Counted from the stretch's first letter, positions 8,460-17,134 are shown. The stretch is 45,375 nt of DNA from Candidatus Edwardsiibacteriota bacterium (GCA_020053305.1 JAGVNJ010000069.1:1-45375), one strand, 5' to 3'. Numbers and translations are program-made. Notes: generated by a model not told the origin, from the sequence alone.

Positions 8460-11015
8460 ATGATCAAGGAAACCAAGACCAGGCTGTGGATCGGGCTGGG
8501 GATATTCCTGACCGCCTTCATAGTCTACCTGAAGACCATGGCCCCCACCGCCTCCTTCTGGGACTGCGGGGAGTTCATAACCGTCTCCCAGATACTGGGC
8601 ATCCCGCACCCGCCGGGCTACCCGCTGTACGCCATCGTGGGCCGGGTGACCATCATGCTGCTGCCTTTCTTCAAGGAGATAGCCTTTCGGGTGAACCTGC
8701 TGTCGCCGTTCTTCTCGGCCCTGACCATCGCCATAGTCTATCTGCTGACCGTCAAGCTGATCGTGGTCTGGAAGGGCCAGCCCAAGGATATGCTGGAAGA
8801 GGTAATAATCCACCTGGCCGGGGCGTCCGCCGCGCTGTTTCTGGCCTTCAGCCCCACCTGGTGGGACAATTCCATTGAGACCGAGGTCTACGGCATCGCC
8901 ATGTTCATGATGTCCATGACGGTCTGGCTGGCCCTGCGGTGGCGGGACCAGATCGGGAAGGTGGGCAACCGCAAGATGCTGCTGCTGATCGTCTACCTGT
9001 TCACCCTGGGCATTGCCGGGCACATGTCCACCCTGCTGGCGGCCGGGCCGATATTTCTGTTCGTCCTGCTGGTCGATTGGCGGGCCCTGGTGGACTGGAA
9101 ATTTTTGGGCTGGGCGGCCGGGCTGATCTTTGCCGGGATCACCATAAATTACTACCTGCTGTTGAGGGCCAACCTGGACCCGGCCCTCAACATGTGCAAC
9201 CCCCGCAACTGGGATTCGCTGATGTACGTGCTGCAGAGAAAACAGTACGAGCCGTTCAATTTCTTCACCCGGCGCGAGGATTTCATGTACCAGTTCGGCC
9301 ACATGTTCCTGCGCTACTTCAGCTGGCAGTTCGCCCCCATAATCAAGCCCGGCGCATCCGTCCTGCACGGCGCGGCGGCCCTGTGGATCTCCTCGCTGCC
9401 CCTGGCGCTGGGAGTGTTCGGTGCGGTATGCCACCTGATCGAAAAGGAGGAGAAGAAATTCGGGATCACCGCGGCGGTTTTGCTGGTGGTGGGTGTCCTG
9501 GTGGCCCTGTTCACCAACAGCCCGATGGCGACCATGCTGATAGCCCTGGGGGTGGTGGCCGGCTTTTTCCATGTCTACAAACGCCGGGACAAGAGTTTTG
9601 CCATCGTCGGCCCGGCCTTCATCATCGCCGGCCTGGGCCTGGTGGTCTACCTGAACATGGCCAACCCCCAGCCCCGGGAGAGGGATTACATCTTCGCCCC
9701 GGCCTACCTGTTCTTCGCGGTCTGGATAGGGATGGGCGGCTGGCGGCTGATGCAGTACGCCAAGGAGATGCTCCGGGAGAAATCGGCCAAATGGGCCAGG
9801 CTGGCGCCCATCATCCTGGGGACGATCTTTATTCTAGTAGCGCTGTTCAATGTCAAACAGTATTATTTTGAGAAGAACCGCTCGGACAACTGGATACCCA
9901 ATGATTACGGCTACAACATCCTGCAGTCCTCCCAGCCGGGCGGCATCGTGTTCACCAACGGCGACAACGACACCTATCCGGTATGGTTTATGCAGGAGAC
10001 CAACGGCATCCGGCAGGATGTCCGGATAGTCAACCTGTCCCTGGCCAACACCGACTGGTATCTCAAGCAGGCCATCCGCCGCGGCGTCCCGCTGGATCTC
10101 TCCGAGTACCAAATCGACCAGCTGGCCGGCCGGGGCTATATCACCGAGGACCGCCAGATATTCAAACTGTCCGATATCGCCATCAGGGTGATCATCGCCT
10201 CCAATGCCGGCAAGAAACTTTCCTTCCAGCAGGTGCTGGCCCCGGCCGACAGTTTTGCCAAGCTGGTGTTCGACCAGGATTACAAGGAGAAATATCCGGT
10301 CTACTTCGCAGTCACCGTCTCCGACGACAACCTGGCGGGGCTGCAGAAACACCTGTCGTTCGAGGGCCTGCTTTACCGGGTGACGCCCCGAACCTCCAAC
10401 AAGCAGGTCAACCTGGAACTTACCCAGAAGAACATCACTCAGGTCTACCGCTACCGGGGCATCACCGATGCCAAAGTCTTCAAGGATGACAACACCCAGC
10501 GGCTGTTGGGCAACTATGCGGTGGCCTACTGGCAGCTGGGGATGGCCATGCGGAAGCAGGCCGAGGCCGAGCGGGCCGCCAAGAAGGAGGACCGCTATCG
10601 GGAATGGATGCTGAAGTCCATCGAACAGTTCCAGCAGGCTTACAACATTCTGCCCGACGAGCCGGCCAGCTACAACTGGCTGGGGGTGGCCTATGCCGAA
10701 CTGGGGGACTACGCCAAGGCTTCCGAATGGCTGCACAAATTAGTGGAGAAGGACCCGGCCAACCCCTACGCCAAGATGCAGATCGGCGGCGTTTTCCAGC
10801 AGGGCCGGATGTATGACTCGGCCGAATATTACTACCAGCAGACCCTGATGCAGGATCCCAACCTGGCCGAGGCCTATGGCCGGCTGTATCAGCTGTACAT
10901 GGAACAGAAAAAATACGACAAGGCGGCCTCCATCCTGCAGGACTGGCTGCGCAAGAACCCCAACGATCCGGTGGCCGGCAGGATGCTGCGCGATCTGCAG
11001 CAAAAAATGCGCTGA
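8460..11015 (+). CDS. DUF2723 integral membrane protein with C-terminal TPR repeats
   Basis: The N-terminal half is a polytopic membrane domain of the DUF2723/TMEM260-like group, recognised from the N-terminal pattern in which WDCGEF is followed by HPPGYPLY. These proteins resemble GT-C glycosyltransferases, whose acidic residues after the first membrane helix are catalytic; here WDCGEFI at about 35-41 is the candidate site. Many hydrophobic segments follow up to about residue 470, then a soluble domain, and from about 713 to the end at least three TPR units. The 851-residue architecture is common in FCB genomes, where such proteins are suspected protein O-glycosyltransferases. That role is inference. 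It starts immediately after cdaA and overlaps hypA by one base. Confidence 0.85.
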   Translation: MIKETKTRLWIGLGIFLTAFIVYLKTMAPTASFWDCGEFITVSQILGIPHPPGYPLYAIVGRVTIMLLPFFKEIAFRVNLLSPFFSALTIAIVYLLTVKLIVVWKGQPKDMLEEVIIHLAGASAALFLAFSPTWWDNSIETEVYGIAMFMMSMTVWLALRWRDQIGKVGNRKMLLLIVYLFTLGIAGHMSTLLAAGPIFLFVLLVDWRALVDWKFLGWAAGLIFAGITINYYLLLRANLDPALNMCNPRNWDSLMYVLQRKQYEPFNFFTRREDFMYQFGHMFLRYFSWQFAPIIKPGASVLHGAAALWISSLPLALGVFGAVCHLIEKEEKKFGITAAVLLVVGVLVALFTNSPMATMLIALGVVAGFFHVYKRRDKSFAIVGPAFIIAGLGLVVYLNMANPQPRERDYIFAPAYLFFAVWIGMGGWRLMQYAKEMLREKSAKWARLAPIILGTIFILVALFNVKQYYFEKNRSDNWIPNDYGYNILQSSQPGGIVFTNGDNDTYPVWFMQETNGIRQDVRIVNLSLANTDWYLKQAIRRGVPLDLSEYQIDQLAGRGYITEDRQIFKLSDIAIRVIIASNAGKKLSFQQVLAPADSFAKLVFDQDYKEKYPVYFAVTVSDDNLAGLQKHLSFEGLLYRVTPRTSNKQVNLELTQKNITQVYRYRGITDAKVFKDDNTQRLLGNYAVAYWQLGMAMRKQAEAERAAKKEDRYREWMLKSIEQFQQAYNILPDEPASYNWLGVAYAELGDYAKASEWLHKLVEKDPANPYAKMQIGGVFQQGRMYDSAEYYYQQTLMQDPNLAEAYGRLYQLYMEQKKYDKAASILQDWLRKNPNDPVAGRMLRDLQQKMR

Positions 11016-11359
11016 TGCACGAACTGGCCATCACCCAGAGCCTGGTCAAGATAGCCCTGTCCAAGGCCGAGGAGGCCGGCGCCCTGCGAATAAGGAAGAT
11101 CAACCTTAAGATCGGCCGCCTGACCGGATACGTGCCGGAGGCGGTGGAGATGAACTTTGAGATGATGACCCCCGGCACCAGGGCCGAGGGGGCCGAGCTG
11201 GACATCCAGTGGGTTCCCATCAGATGCCGCTGCCGGGACTGCGGGGCCGAATACCAATCCGACGAACTGGATCTCACCTGCCCCCGATGCGGCATTTTAA
11301 GCGGACAGATAATCGATGGCCGGGAGATGTTCATAGACAGCATAGAAATCGATAATTGA
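11015..11359 (+). CDS. hypA: hydrogenase/urease nickel incorporation protein HypA
   Basis: HypA delivers nickel to the [NiFe]-hydrogenase large subunit together with HypB. The nickel-binding N-terminal MHE is intact, and the zinc finger cysteines are at 73, 76, 89 and 92, matching the spacing of the characterised E. coli protein. An additional Cys71 precedes them. The product is 114 residues. The start overlaps the preceding gene's stop by one base (TGATG), and hypB follows within a few bases. No hydrogenase structural gene or other hyp gene is visible in the window. Confidence 0.94.
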   Translation: MHELAITQSLVKIALSKAEEAGALRIRKINLKIGRLTGYVPEAVEMNFEMMTPGTRAEGAELDIQWVPIRCRCRDCGAEYQSDELDLTCPRCGILSGQIIDGREMFIDSIEIDN

Positions 11360-11370
11360 ATTCACGGCAT

Positions 11371-12054
11371 ATGACCGAGATCAAGATCCTGAAAAATATC
11401 CTTGACCAGAACCGCCACCGGGCGGAGGACAACCGGCAAGTGTTCAATAAACACGGCATCCTGGCGCTTAATTTCATAGCCTCGCCCGGGGCCGGCAAGA
11501 CTACCTTGCTGGAGAAGACCATCTCCGGACTGAAAGGCAAACTGGAGTTTGCCGTGATCGAGGGAGATATCACCGGCGACTATGATGCTCGACGCCTGGC
11601 GGCTCTGGGCATACCGGTGGTTCAGATAAACACCGAGGGGGGCTGTCATCTGGATGCCGGAATGGTGCATAAGGCCTTTCAGGATTTTGTACTTGATAGG
11701 ACGGATATCCTGGCGGTGGAGAATGTGGGGAACCTGGTCTGTCCGGCGGAGTTCGATCTGGGCGAAGCTTTTAAGGTGGTGGTGCTGTCGGTGCCCGAGG
11801 GCGAAGACAAGCCGGCCAAATACCCGCTGATATTCTCCGAAGCCGGGGCGGTGGTATTCTCCAAGATCGACCTGCTGAAGGCGGTGAACTTCGATCTGGC
11901 CAAGGCCCGGGAGGATGTCCGGAGGATAAACCGTGAGGCTCCCATCTTTGAACTATCGGCCGCCACCGGACAGGGAATGGGGGAATGGATGGACTGGCTT
12001 GTGAGCAAATTAAATGAGCAAAGAAAATTTAACTCAACCCAACCCTTCTCTTAA
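11371..12054 (+). CDS. hypB: hydrogenase nickel incorporation GTPase HypB
   Basis: HypB is the SIMIBI-class GTPase that works with HypA in nickel insertion. The P-loop SPGAGKTT is at 38-45; EGDITGDYDA, the metal-site segment GGCHLD, ENVGNLVCP and FSKIDLL follow in the expected order. At 227 residues it lacks the His-rich N-terminal metal-storage extension of some homologues. ATG 11371 is preferred to TTG 11356. The last seven residues (NSTQPFS) and the stop codon are encoded by a family B repeat (12031-12079), so the ancestral stop was probably slightly different. Confidence 0.94.
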   Translation: MTEIKILKNILDQNRHRAEDNRQVFNKHGILALNFIASPGAGKTTLLEKTISGLKGKLEFAVIEGDITGDYDARRLAALGIPVVQINTEGGCHLDAGMVHKAFQDFVLDRTDILAVENVGNLVCPAEFDLGEAFKVVVLSVPEGEDKPAKYPLIFSEAGAVVFSKIDLLKAVNFDLAKAREDVRRINREAPIFELSAATGQGMGEWMDWLVSKLNEQRKFNSTQPFS

Positions 12055-12079
12055 TAAGAGAAGGGCATAGGGATGAGTT
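12031..12079. repeat. family B palindromic repeat, copy 3 (encodes hypB C-terminus)
   Basis: CCCTTCTCTTA (12043-12053) pairs with TAAGAGAAGGG (12055-12065), and an outer pair AACTCA (12031-12036) with TGAGTT (12074-12079) closes the element. It is very similar to the copy at 27447-27498, including the outer arms. It lies across the hypB stop codon (12052-12054). Confidence 0.8.
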
Positions 12080-12101
12080 CAGAAAAAGGTAAAAGGGGTC
12101 A

Positions 12102-13343
12102 ATGTTGCGGAATGAGGCGGTGAACAGATATATCGATATCATCGGCGGCGGTCCGGCCGGGATGATGGCGGCCATCATCGCCTCCGGGAAAGGCGGCCGG
12201 GTGCGGCTCTGGGAGAAGAACGGCTCCTTGGGCCGCAAACTTTTAGCCACCGGCAACGGCCGCTGCAATTTCACCAATCAGAACATATCATGGGATAATT
12301 ATCACGGCGGGGACCTCAAGCTGGCCGGCGGCATCCTGGAAAATTTCGGATTGGACCGCACCCTGGAATTTTTCCAGGGGCTGGGCCTCACTTACTATGC
12401 TGACAGCCGGGGGAGATATTTCCCCCGCAGCAACGAGGCCTCATCGGTGCTGTTCTGCCTGGAGCAGGAGATGGAACGGCTGGGGGTGGAGGTCAACCTG
12501 ATATCCGAGATCGTCAGCCTGACCAGGTCTTCCGGTGGCTGGGAGGTCCGCCAACGGGGCCAGGTTCACAAATCCGATGCAGTCATTCTGGCCTGCGGCG
12601 GGGCGGCCAGCCCTCAGTTCGGCTCCAGCGGTCAGGGTTACGAGATGGCAACGAAACTGAGCCATGCCGTCGTTTCCCCGGAACCGGCCCTGGTGCCGGT
12701 GATGCTGACCGGGAACTGGTTTCACAAACTCCAGGGATTGAGAATGGATCTCAGGCTGACCATAACCCGGAACGATGAAGTCCTTTTCGATATCACCGAC
12801 GAGGGGTTATTCACCCACTACGGCCTGTCCGGTCCGCTGGCTCTGAAGGCCAGCCGAATAATTATTGGTCAGGGACTGGAGTGCCGTCTGAATTTTCTGC
12901 CGTATATCGCTGAAGCCGAGGTCATCGCCCAACTGAAGGCCAGAAGGGAAAGATTGGCTTCCCGGCTAACCAAGTATTTTCTGACCGGGTTGCTGCCCGA
13001 GAAGCTGGGCCAGACCATGATGACCCAAAGCGGGTTGGAGACTGATTCGTCCTGCCGTGAGATCTCCGATGGGCAATTGCAGGGTCTGGTTAAAAATCTC
13101 TGCCGCTGGCCGGTGAATATCAAGGGCCTACGGCCGTTTAAGGAGGCCCAGGTCACGGCCGGCGGGGTGGATTGCCGGCAGGTGTTTCCCGGTAGCCTGA
13201 TGTCCAAGAAAGCGCCGGGGCTTTTCTTCTGCGGCGAGCTGCTGGATTTGGACGGCGACACCGGGGGCTACAATCTGCAGTGGTGCTGGAGCTCGGGTTA
13301 TGCGGCCGGCCAGGCGGCGGCGGAGTATGTGTTGACGAAATAA
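12102..13343 (+). CDS. BaiN/YhiN-type FAD-dependent oxidoreductase (HI0933 family)
   Basis: The N-terminal dinucleotide-binding motif IIGGGPAGMMAA binds FAD, and KLLATGNGRCNFTN is the hallmark of the HI0933/BaiN-type flavoproteins. Near the C-terminus the VTAGGVDC and DLDGDTGGYNLQWCWSSG segments are equally characteristic. The length, 413 residues, is standard. Substrates of most members are unknown; some gut homologues act on bile-acid intermediates, but nothing here supports that role. ATG 12102 follows a purine-rich AAAAGGGG. It is separated from hypB by a repeat, so co-transcription is possible but not assured. Confidence 0.88.
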   Translation: MLRNEAVNRYIDIIGGGPAGMMAAIIASGKGGRVRLWEKNGSLGRKLLATGNGRCNFTNQNISWDNYHGGDLKLAGGILENFGLDRTLEFFQGLGLTYYADSRGRYFPRSNEASSVLFCLEQEMERLGVEVNLISEIVSLTRSSGGWEVRQRGQVHKSDAVILACGGAASPQFGSSGQGYEMATKLSHAVVSPEPALVPVMLTGNWFHKLQGLRMDLRLTITRNDEVLFDITDEGLFTHYGLSGPLALKASRIIIGQGLECRLNFLPYIAEAEVIAQLKARRERLASRLTKYFLTGLLPEKLGQTMMTQSGLETDSSCREISDGQLQGLVKNLCRWPVNIKGLRPFKEAQVTAGGVDCRQVFPGSLMSKKAPGLFFCGELLDLDGDTGGYNLQWCWSSGYAAGQAAAEYVLTK

Positions 13344-13359
13344 GATCCATTAACCATCG

Positions 13360-13400
13360 GGGACATCCAGAATAATTGAAATATAATGAAATCATGTCCC
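13360..13400. other. inverted repeat spanning a start codon
   Basis: GGGACAT (13360-13366) is an exact inverted copy of ATGTCCC (13394-13400), which includes the proposed ATG of the next gene. A TATAAT hexamer lies between them at 13382-13387, without a good -35 element. The hairpin could occlude the start codon. The arms are only seven bases, so chance is a real possibility. Confidence 0.3.
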
Positions 13401-13795
13401 ATATAGTTAAAAATATCTTTGCCGCGCCTTTCACGAAAACCTCAACTGAAGTCCGGCTGGGAATGTGCTTGTTGATCATATCCACCGGGGCGTCCACTGT
13501 CCCGGCATCAGAGGCCTTACCCCGGCCCATAGAGATCGATACCACGCTTACCCTGAAACAGATCGCCCGACGCAACCAGGTCCCGGCGGAGAAACTGATG
13601 AAGTACTTGAATCTATCTCAGCAACAGGAATCCATACGACCCATGCAGGCAGACTGCAACATCAGTCAGATAGAAAACGCCATAATAAATATCCGCTCGC
13701 TTGGCGCCAACAAGGCCTCTAACAATTGGTTCTTTGCTTTGGCCAAGTTCGCCAAATGGGCCTTAAAATTAATCGCTAAGGTGTTTATAGATTAA
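13394..13795 (+). CDS. small exported protein of unknown function upstream of the amidase
   Basis: The product is 133 residues from ATG 13394 (a TTG at 13376 would add six). A hydrophobic stretch (LGMCLLIISTGASTVPASEA) resembles an uncleaved anchor or a signal sequence after a long N-region. It is followed by TLTLKQIARRNQVPAEKLM, which resembles the short helical 'start with a threonine-leucine strand, then two helices' pattern of LysM or small HTH-like modules; I cannot distinguish these. The C-terminus has an amphipathic helix rich in Phe, Ala and Lys. Its last base overlaps the start of the amidase gene, suggesting coupled expression and a wall-related job. That is inference. Confidence 0.55.
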   Translation: MSHIVKNIFAAPFTKTSTEVRLGMCLLIISTGASTVPASEALPRPIEIDTTLTLKQIARRNQVPAEKLMKYLNLSQQQESIRPMQADCNISQIENAIINIRSLGANKASNNWFFALAKFAKWALKLIAKVFID

Positions 13796-15579
13796 TGAAA
13801 AAAATTATCATCATCTTTATCCTGCTTACCGCTGTGGGATCGGTGCAGTCGGCCCCTAAAATAGACCTGGTCTATCCCCCTGAGGGGGCCGATATCGGGC
13901 CGGTATCCTGGTCGTTCATTCTGGGCTCTGTCACCCCCGGCAGCCAGCTCTCGGTCAACGGACGCAAGGTGGAGGTCTATAAGACCGGGGCCTTTCTGGC
14001 CTACATTCCATTCGACCCCGGGGAATTTGTCATCCAACTGGCGGCCCTGGATGCTTCTGGCACGGCTACCCTGGAACGCAAGGTGAACGTGTCCCGGGGC
14101 AAAAAGACCATCAGGCCCGACAGCCTGTGCATCCTGCACTATTCGATAAATCCCAATTACGAATTGAGCCTGTCTGCCGGCGAGCGGTTATATGTCACAT
14201 TCCAGGGAACTCCGGGCTGCAAGGCCAGTTTTTCAACGGGTCGGAGCCTTGGATCTCCCATGCTGGAGCAGAATGCCGCCGCCGAAGCGGATGACAAGGT
14301 CCTGGCCTTCTCCGATTCCTCCACGGCCGATACCGCGGTGGTGCCCGGCATCTACGGCGGATCTTGTCTTATACAAAGCAGCGAGGGCTGGGAAGGTCAG
14401 CGAATATATTTTTACCTGGTTGACAGGGCAGGAAATGCTGTAATTGATTCTACCGGACCAATTCTCAGTAATTGGGATGATACCCGTCAGCTTTTTGCCA
14501 AAGTGAAAGATTCCATTGCGGTACTCAAGACCGCCCCGGATTTGGGCTATGAGATGTTCATGCCCCGAGGAATGATCCTGCAGATCAACGGAATTCACGA
14601 TCAGTATTACCGCCTGAAACTTTCGGAAACCAAGGAGGCCTGGGTCAAAAAAAGCTCAGTGGAACTGTTCCCGGCAGGGAAAATATTCCGAACAGCCAAG
14701 CTGGCTTTGGTCAAGACGGCCAAGGAGGCCCGCGGCAGCCGGGTGAGCATCATCCTGTCCCGGTCTTCGGTCTATCAGGCCTTCCCCGGCGCCGATGGGC
14801 GCAGCCTGAAGATAGTGCTCTATGACGTCCAGGCTGACATGGACTGGGTGCGTTACGATCCGGCCGATGGCCTGGTGAACGATATCCGCTGGAGACAGGT
14901 CGACAGCCGGACGGTGGAATTGGAGATATCTCTCAACAGTAAATTATGGGGTTACAGCGCAGCCTATCAAAACAACACCTTGGCGCTTTCGTTAAAAGTT
15001 CCGCCGGTCTTAAATAAAAAAAGCCCTTTCAAAGGGCTGAAAATTGCTCTGGACCCCGGACATTCCCCTGACAACGGTGCGGTGGGACCCTTAAGAACCT
15101 TGGAGAAGGACATCAACTGGCAGATCACCCAGCGGCTGGGCAGGATGCTGAAGCAGGAGGGGGCCGTTGTCCTCTATACCCGGGAAGGATCGGAAGGGGC
15201 CGGCATCTACCAGAGGCCCAGCCGGGCGGCGGGCTGGAGGGCCGATATTTTAATCAGCATCCACAACAACGCCTCGCCGGACGGGGCCAACCCGCTGTTG
15301 AACAGCGGTTATTCCACCTATTACTACCAGCCCTACAGCCGGGGACTGGCCGAGGAGGTCCACCGCCAGTTCCAGAGAAATCTGCCGCTCAACGACCACG
15401 GGTTGTTCTACGGCAACCTGGTGCTGTGCCGGGCCACCGAGTTTCCATCCATCCTGGTGGAGCCGGCCTTCATCATCGTCCCCCGCGAGGAAGCTCTTTT
15501 ACTGGATGGAGTCTTTCAAGAGAAGATCGCCAAGGCGGTGTTTGCCGGAATGAAAGAATTTCTTTTGAAAACGAAGTGA
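13795..15579 (+). CDS. N-acetylmuramoyl-L-alanine amidase (Amidase_3) with long N-terminal region
   Basis: The C-terminal third is a zinc amidase that cleaves the bond between N-acetylmuramic acid and the stem peptide, as in AmiC or CwlM-like enzymes. Expected zinc ligands are visible: DPGH (His423), a Glu in LEKDINW, and His in SIHNN; the catalytic Glu is in VEPAF. A signal peptide occupies about residues 1-20. The N-terminal 400 residues include an Ig-like beta domain (LVYPPEG, SQLSVNGRKVEVY) and AMIN-like or SH3-like beta segments that may bind wall or envelope partners. At 594 residues it is longer than typical AmiC. It overlaps the preceding small gene by one base. Confidence 0.9.
   Translation: MKKIIIIFILLTAVGSVQSAPKIDLVYPPEGADIGPVSWSFILGSVTPGSQLSVNGRKVEVYKTGAFLAYIPFDPGEFVIQLAALDASGTATLERKVNVSRGKKTIRPDSLCILHYSINPNYELSLSAGERLYVTFQGTPGCKASFSTGRSLGSPMLEQNAAAEADDKVLAFSDSSTADTAVVPGIYGGSCLIQSSEGWEGQRIYFYLVDRAGNAVIDSTGPILSNWDDTRQLFAKVKDSIAVLKTAPDLGYEMFMPRGMILQINGIHDQYYRLKLSETKEAWVKKSSVELFPAGKIFRTAKLALVKTAKEARGSRVSIILSRSSVYQAFPGADGRSLKIVLYDVQADMDWVRYDPADGLVNDIRWRQVDSRTVELEISLNSKLWGYSAAYQNNTLALSLKVPPVLNKKSPFKGLKIALDPGHSPDNGAVGPLRTLEKDINWQITQRLGRMLKQEGAVVLYTREGSEGAGIYQRPSRAAGWRADILISIHNNASPDGANPLLNSGYSTYYYQPYSRGLAEEVHRQFQRNLPLNDHGLFYGNLVLCRATEFPSILVEPAFIIVPREEALLLDGVFQEKIAKAVFAGMKEFLLKTK
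15009..15038 (-). terminator. possible minus-strand terminator inside the amidase gene
   Basis: AGCCCTTT (15022-15029) pairs with AAAGGGCT (15031-15038). Read on the minus strand the hairpin is followed by seven T residues and then ATTTAA, the shape of a rho-independent terminator. It lies in the linker between the N-terminal region and the catalytic domain. It could stop antisense transcription or be a coincidence of a Lys-rich linker. Confidence 0.3.
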
Positions 15580-15584
15580 CCTCC

Positions 15585-15636
15585 GACCTCACCCTTCCCT
15601 CTCCTAATGCTTTAGGAGAGGGGTAGGGGAGAGGTC
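15585..15636. repeat. family B palindromic repeat, copy 4
   Basis: CCCTCTCCTAA (15597-15607) pairs with TTAGGAGAGGG (15612-15622) around a TGCT loop, with outer arms GACCTC (15585-15590) and GAGGTC (15631-15636). It begins six bases after the amidase stop codon. The long stem could stabilise or terminate the mRNA, although there is no T-run. The remaining sequence up to rarA (15637-15763) shows no recognisable gene. Confidence 0.8.
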
Positions 15637-15763
15637 AAAGAACCGGCAGTGTGCAGATAGCACAATGAACTGTTTTTCGGAACTATTGTAAAACCGCTCC
15701 ACTTGACTGCGGAGAGCTGGAAATAATTTAAGAAAACCATATTTTCCAAATATCGAAGTAATC

Positions 15764-17077
15764 ATGACTGACCAGACCGAAATATTTCCCGACAGATCGG
15801 CCGAGGCCAAATCCGTGCCCCTGGCCGACCGAATGCGGCCCCGCACCCTGGACGAGGTGGTGGGCCAAGAGCACCTTATCGGGCAGGGCAGGGTGCTGAG
15901 GAAGATACTGGAGTCCGGCGAGGTGCCGTCGCTGATCTTCTGGGGGCCGCCCGGCTCCGGCAAGACCACCCTGGCCCGGATCATCGCCAGCTCGGTCAAG
16001 GCCAATTTTCTGGAATTCTCGGCGGTGATCTCCGGCATCAAGGAGATCAAGGAGGTCATCAAGCAGGCCGAGGCCAAGCGCAGCCACCAGGGCCAGCGCA
16101 CCATATTGTTCGTGGACGAGATCCACCGCTTCAACAAGGCCCAGCAGGACGCCTTCCTGCCCTACGTGGAGCGGGGCACCATCGTGCTGATAGGGGCCAC
16201 CACCGAGAACCCGTCCTTCGAGGTGATCTCGGCTCTTTTATCCCGCAGCAAGGTGCTGATCCTGAAAGGCCTGGGCGAGGAGGATATCAAGGGCATTCTG
16301 GAGCGGGCCCTGATCGATGAAAAGGGGCTGGCCGAGTCCCATCCGGCGGCTGAGGAAAAAGCCCTGGAATTCATAGCCCAATCCTCCTACGGCGATGCCC
16401 GCACCGCCTTGAACGCCTTGGAACTGGCGGTCAGCACCGTCAAGCCGGACGGTGCAGGGAGACGTCAGATAGCTTTGGCCGACGCTGAGGAGGCCATGCA
16501 GAGAAAATCCCTGCTGTATGACAAGGCCGGCGAGGAGCATTACAACCTGATCTCGGCCCTGCACAAATCCCTGCGGGACTCCGATCCCGACGGCGCGTTA
16601 TACTGGCTGGCCCGGATGCTGGCCTCGGGAGAGGACCCGCTGTATGTGGCCCGGCGAATGATCCGCTTCGCCACCGAGGACATCGGCAACGCCGATCCCA
16701 ACGCCCTGCTGATCGCCAACCAGGCCAAGGAGGCCTATCATTTCCTGGGCACGCCGGAGGGAGAGCTGGCCCTGGCCCAGGCGGTGATCTACATGGCCCT
16801 GGCGCCCAAGAGCAACGCGGTCTACAAGGCCTACGGCGCAGTGATGCGGGAAATAGACCGCTCAGGCTCCCTGCCGGTGCCGCTGGTAATCCGCAATGCC
16901 GTCACCAAGCTGATGAAGGAGGTGGGCTATGGGGCCGGCTACCGCTACGCCCACGACGAGCCGGACGCCAAGATAGACCAGCAGCACCTGCCTGACGAGA
17001 TCAAGGACCAGAAATTCTATTTCCCCACCGAGCGGGGCTGGGAGGGAAAAAAAAAGAAGGATAGCGACACAAAATAA
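15764..17077 (+). CDS. rarA: replication-associated recombination protein A (RarA/MgsA AAA ATPase)
   Basis: RarA is a clamp-loader-like AAA+ ATPase acting at stalled replication forks. The [13 protein letters not shown] entry motif, Walker A GPPGSGKT (61-68), Walker B VDEIHRF (from about 117) and the sensor segment [10 protein letters not shown] are all present. The C-terminal tetramerisation region contains [17 protein letters not shown], a family hallmark. The length of 437 residues is typical. The gene stands alone between a family B repeat and the strong promoter of the next gene. Its own promoter is not clear; a TTGACT at 15703 lacks a good -10 partner. Confidence 0.95.
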   Translation: MTDQTEIFPDRSAEAKSVPLADRMRPRTLDEVVGQEHLIGQGRVLRKILESGEVPSLIFWGPPGSGKTTLARIIASSVKANFLEFSAVISGIKEIKEVIKQAEAKRSHQGQRTILFVDEIHRFNKAQQDAFLPYVERGTIVLIGATTENPSFEVISALLSRSKVLILKGLGEEDIKGILERALIDEKGLAESHPAAEEKALEFIAQSSYGDARTALNALELAVSTVKPDGAGRRQIALADAEEAMQRKSLLYDKAGEEHYNLISALHKSLRDSDPDGALYWLARMLASGEDPLYVARRMIRFATEDIGNADPNALLIANQAKEAYHFLGTPEGELALAQAVIYMALAPKSNAVYKAYGAVMREIDRSGSLPVPLVIRNAVTKLMKEVGYGAGYRYAHDEPDAKIDQQHLPDEIKDQKFYFPTERGWEGKKKKDSDTK

Positions 17078-17104
17078 CCGGGAAAAGGTTAATTTATCCT
17101 ATGG

Positions 17105-17134
17105 GTTGACATCGGGCCGCTTTGTGTTTATAAT
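17105..17134 (+). promoter_or_regulatory. near-consensus sigma70 promoter for the M6 protease gene
   Basis: TTGACA (17105-17110) and TATAAT (17129-17134) are both exact consensus hexamers, separated by 18 bases. The expected transcription start is near 17141, giving a leader of about 42 bases to ATG 17183, which has a Shine-Dalgarno AAGAGGT at 17168-17174. It is the strongest promoter I see in the window and differs from the TTTG/TAnnTTTG type used by Bacteroidetes proper. Confidence 0.8.

Noticed and set aside
8112-9572. 486-codon minus-strand open frame
   Set aside because: It lies opposite cdaA and the DUF2723 gene, both confidently coding. Its composition (rich in Gly, Gln, His and Asp) is the usual shadow of a GC-rich gene.
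10480-11343. 287-codon minus-strand open frame
   Set aside because: It is antisense to the TPR region and hypA. The product is low-complexity (Ser, Pro, Arg, Ala) with no domain.
15703-15729. Promoter TTGACT with TAATTT before rarA
   Set aside because: The spacing is 15 bases and the -10 matches only three of six consensus bases.
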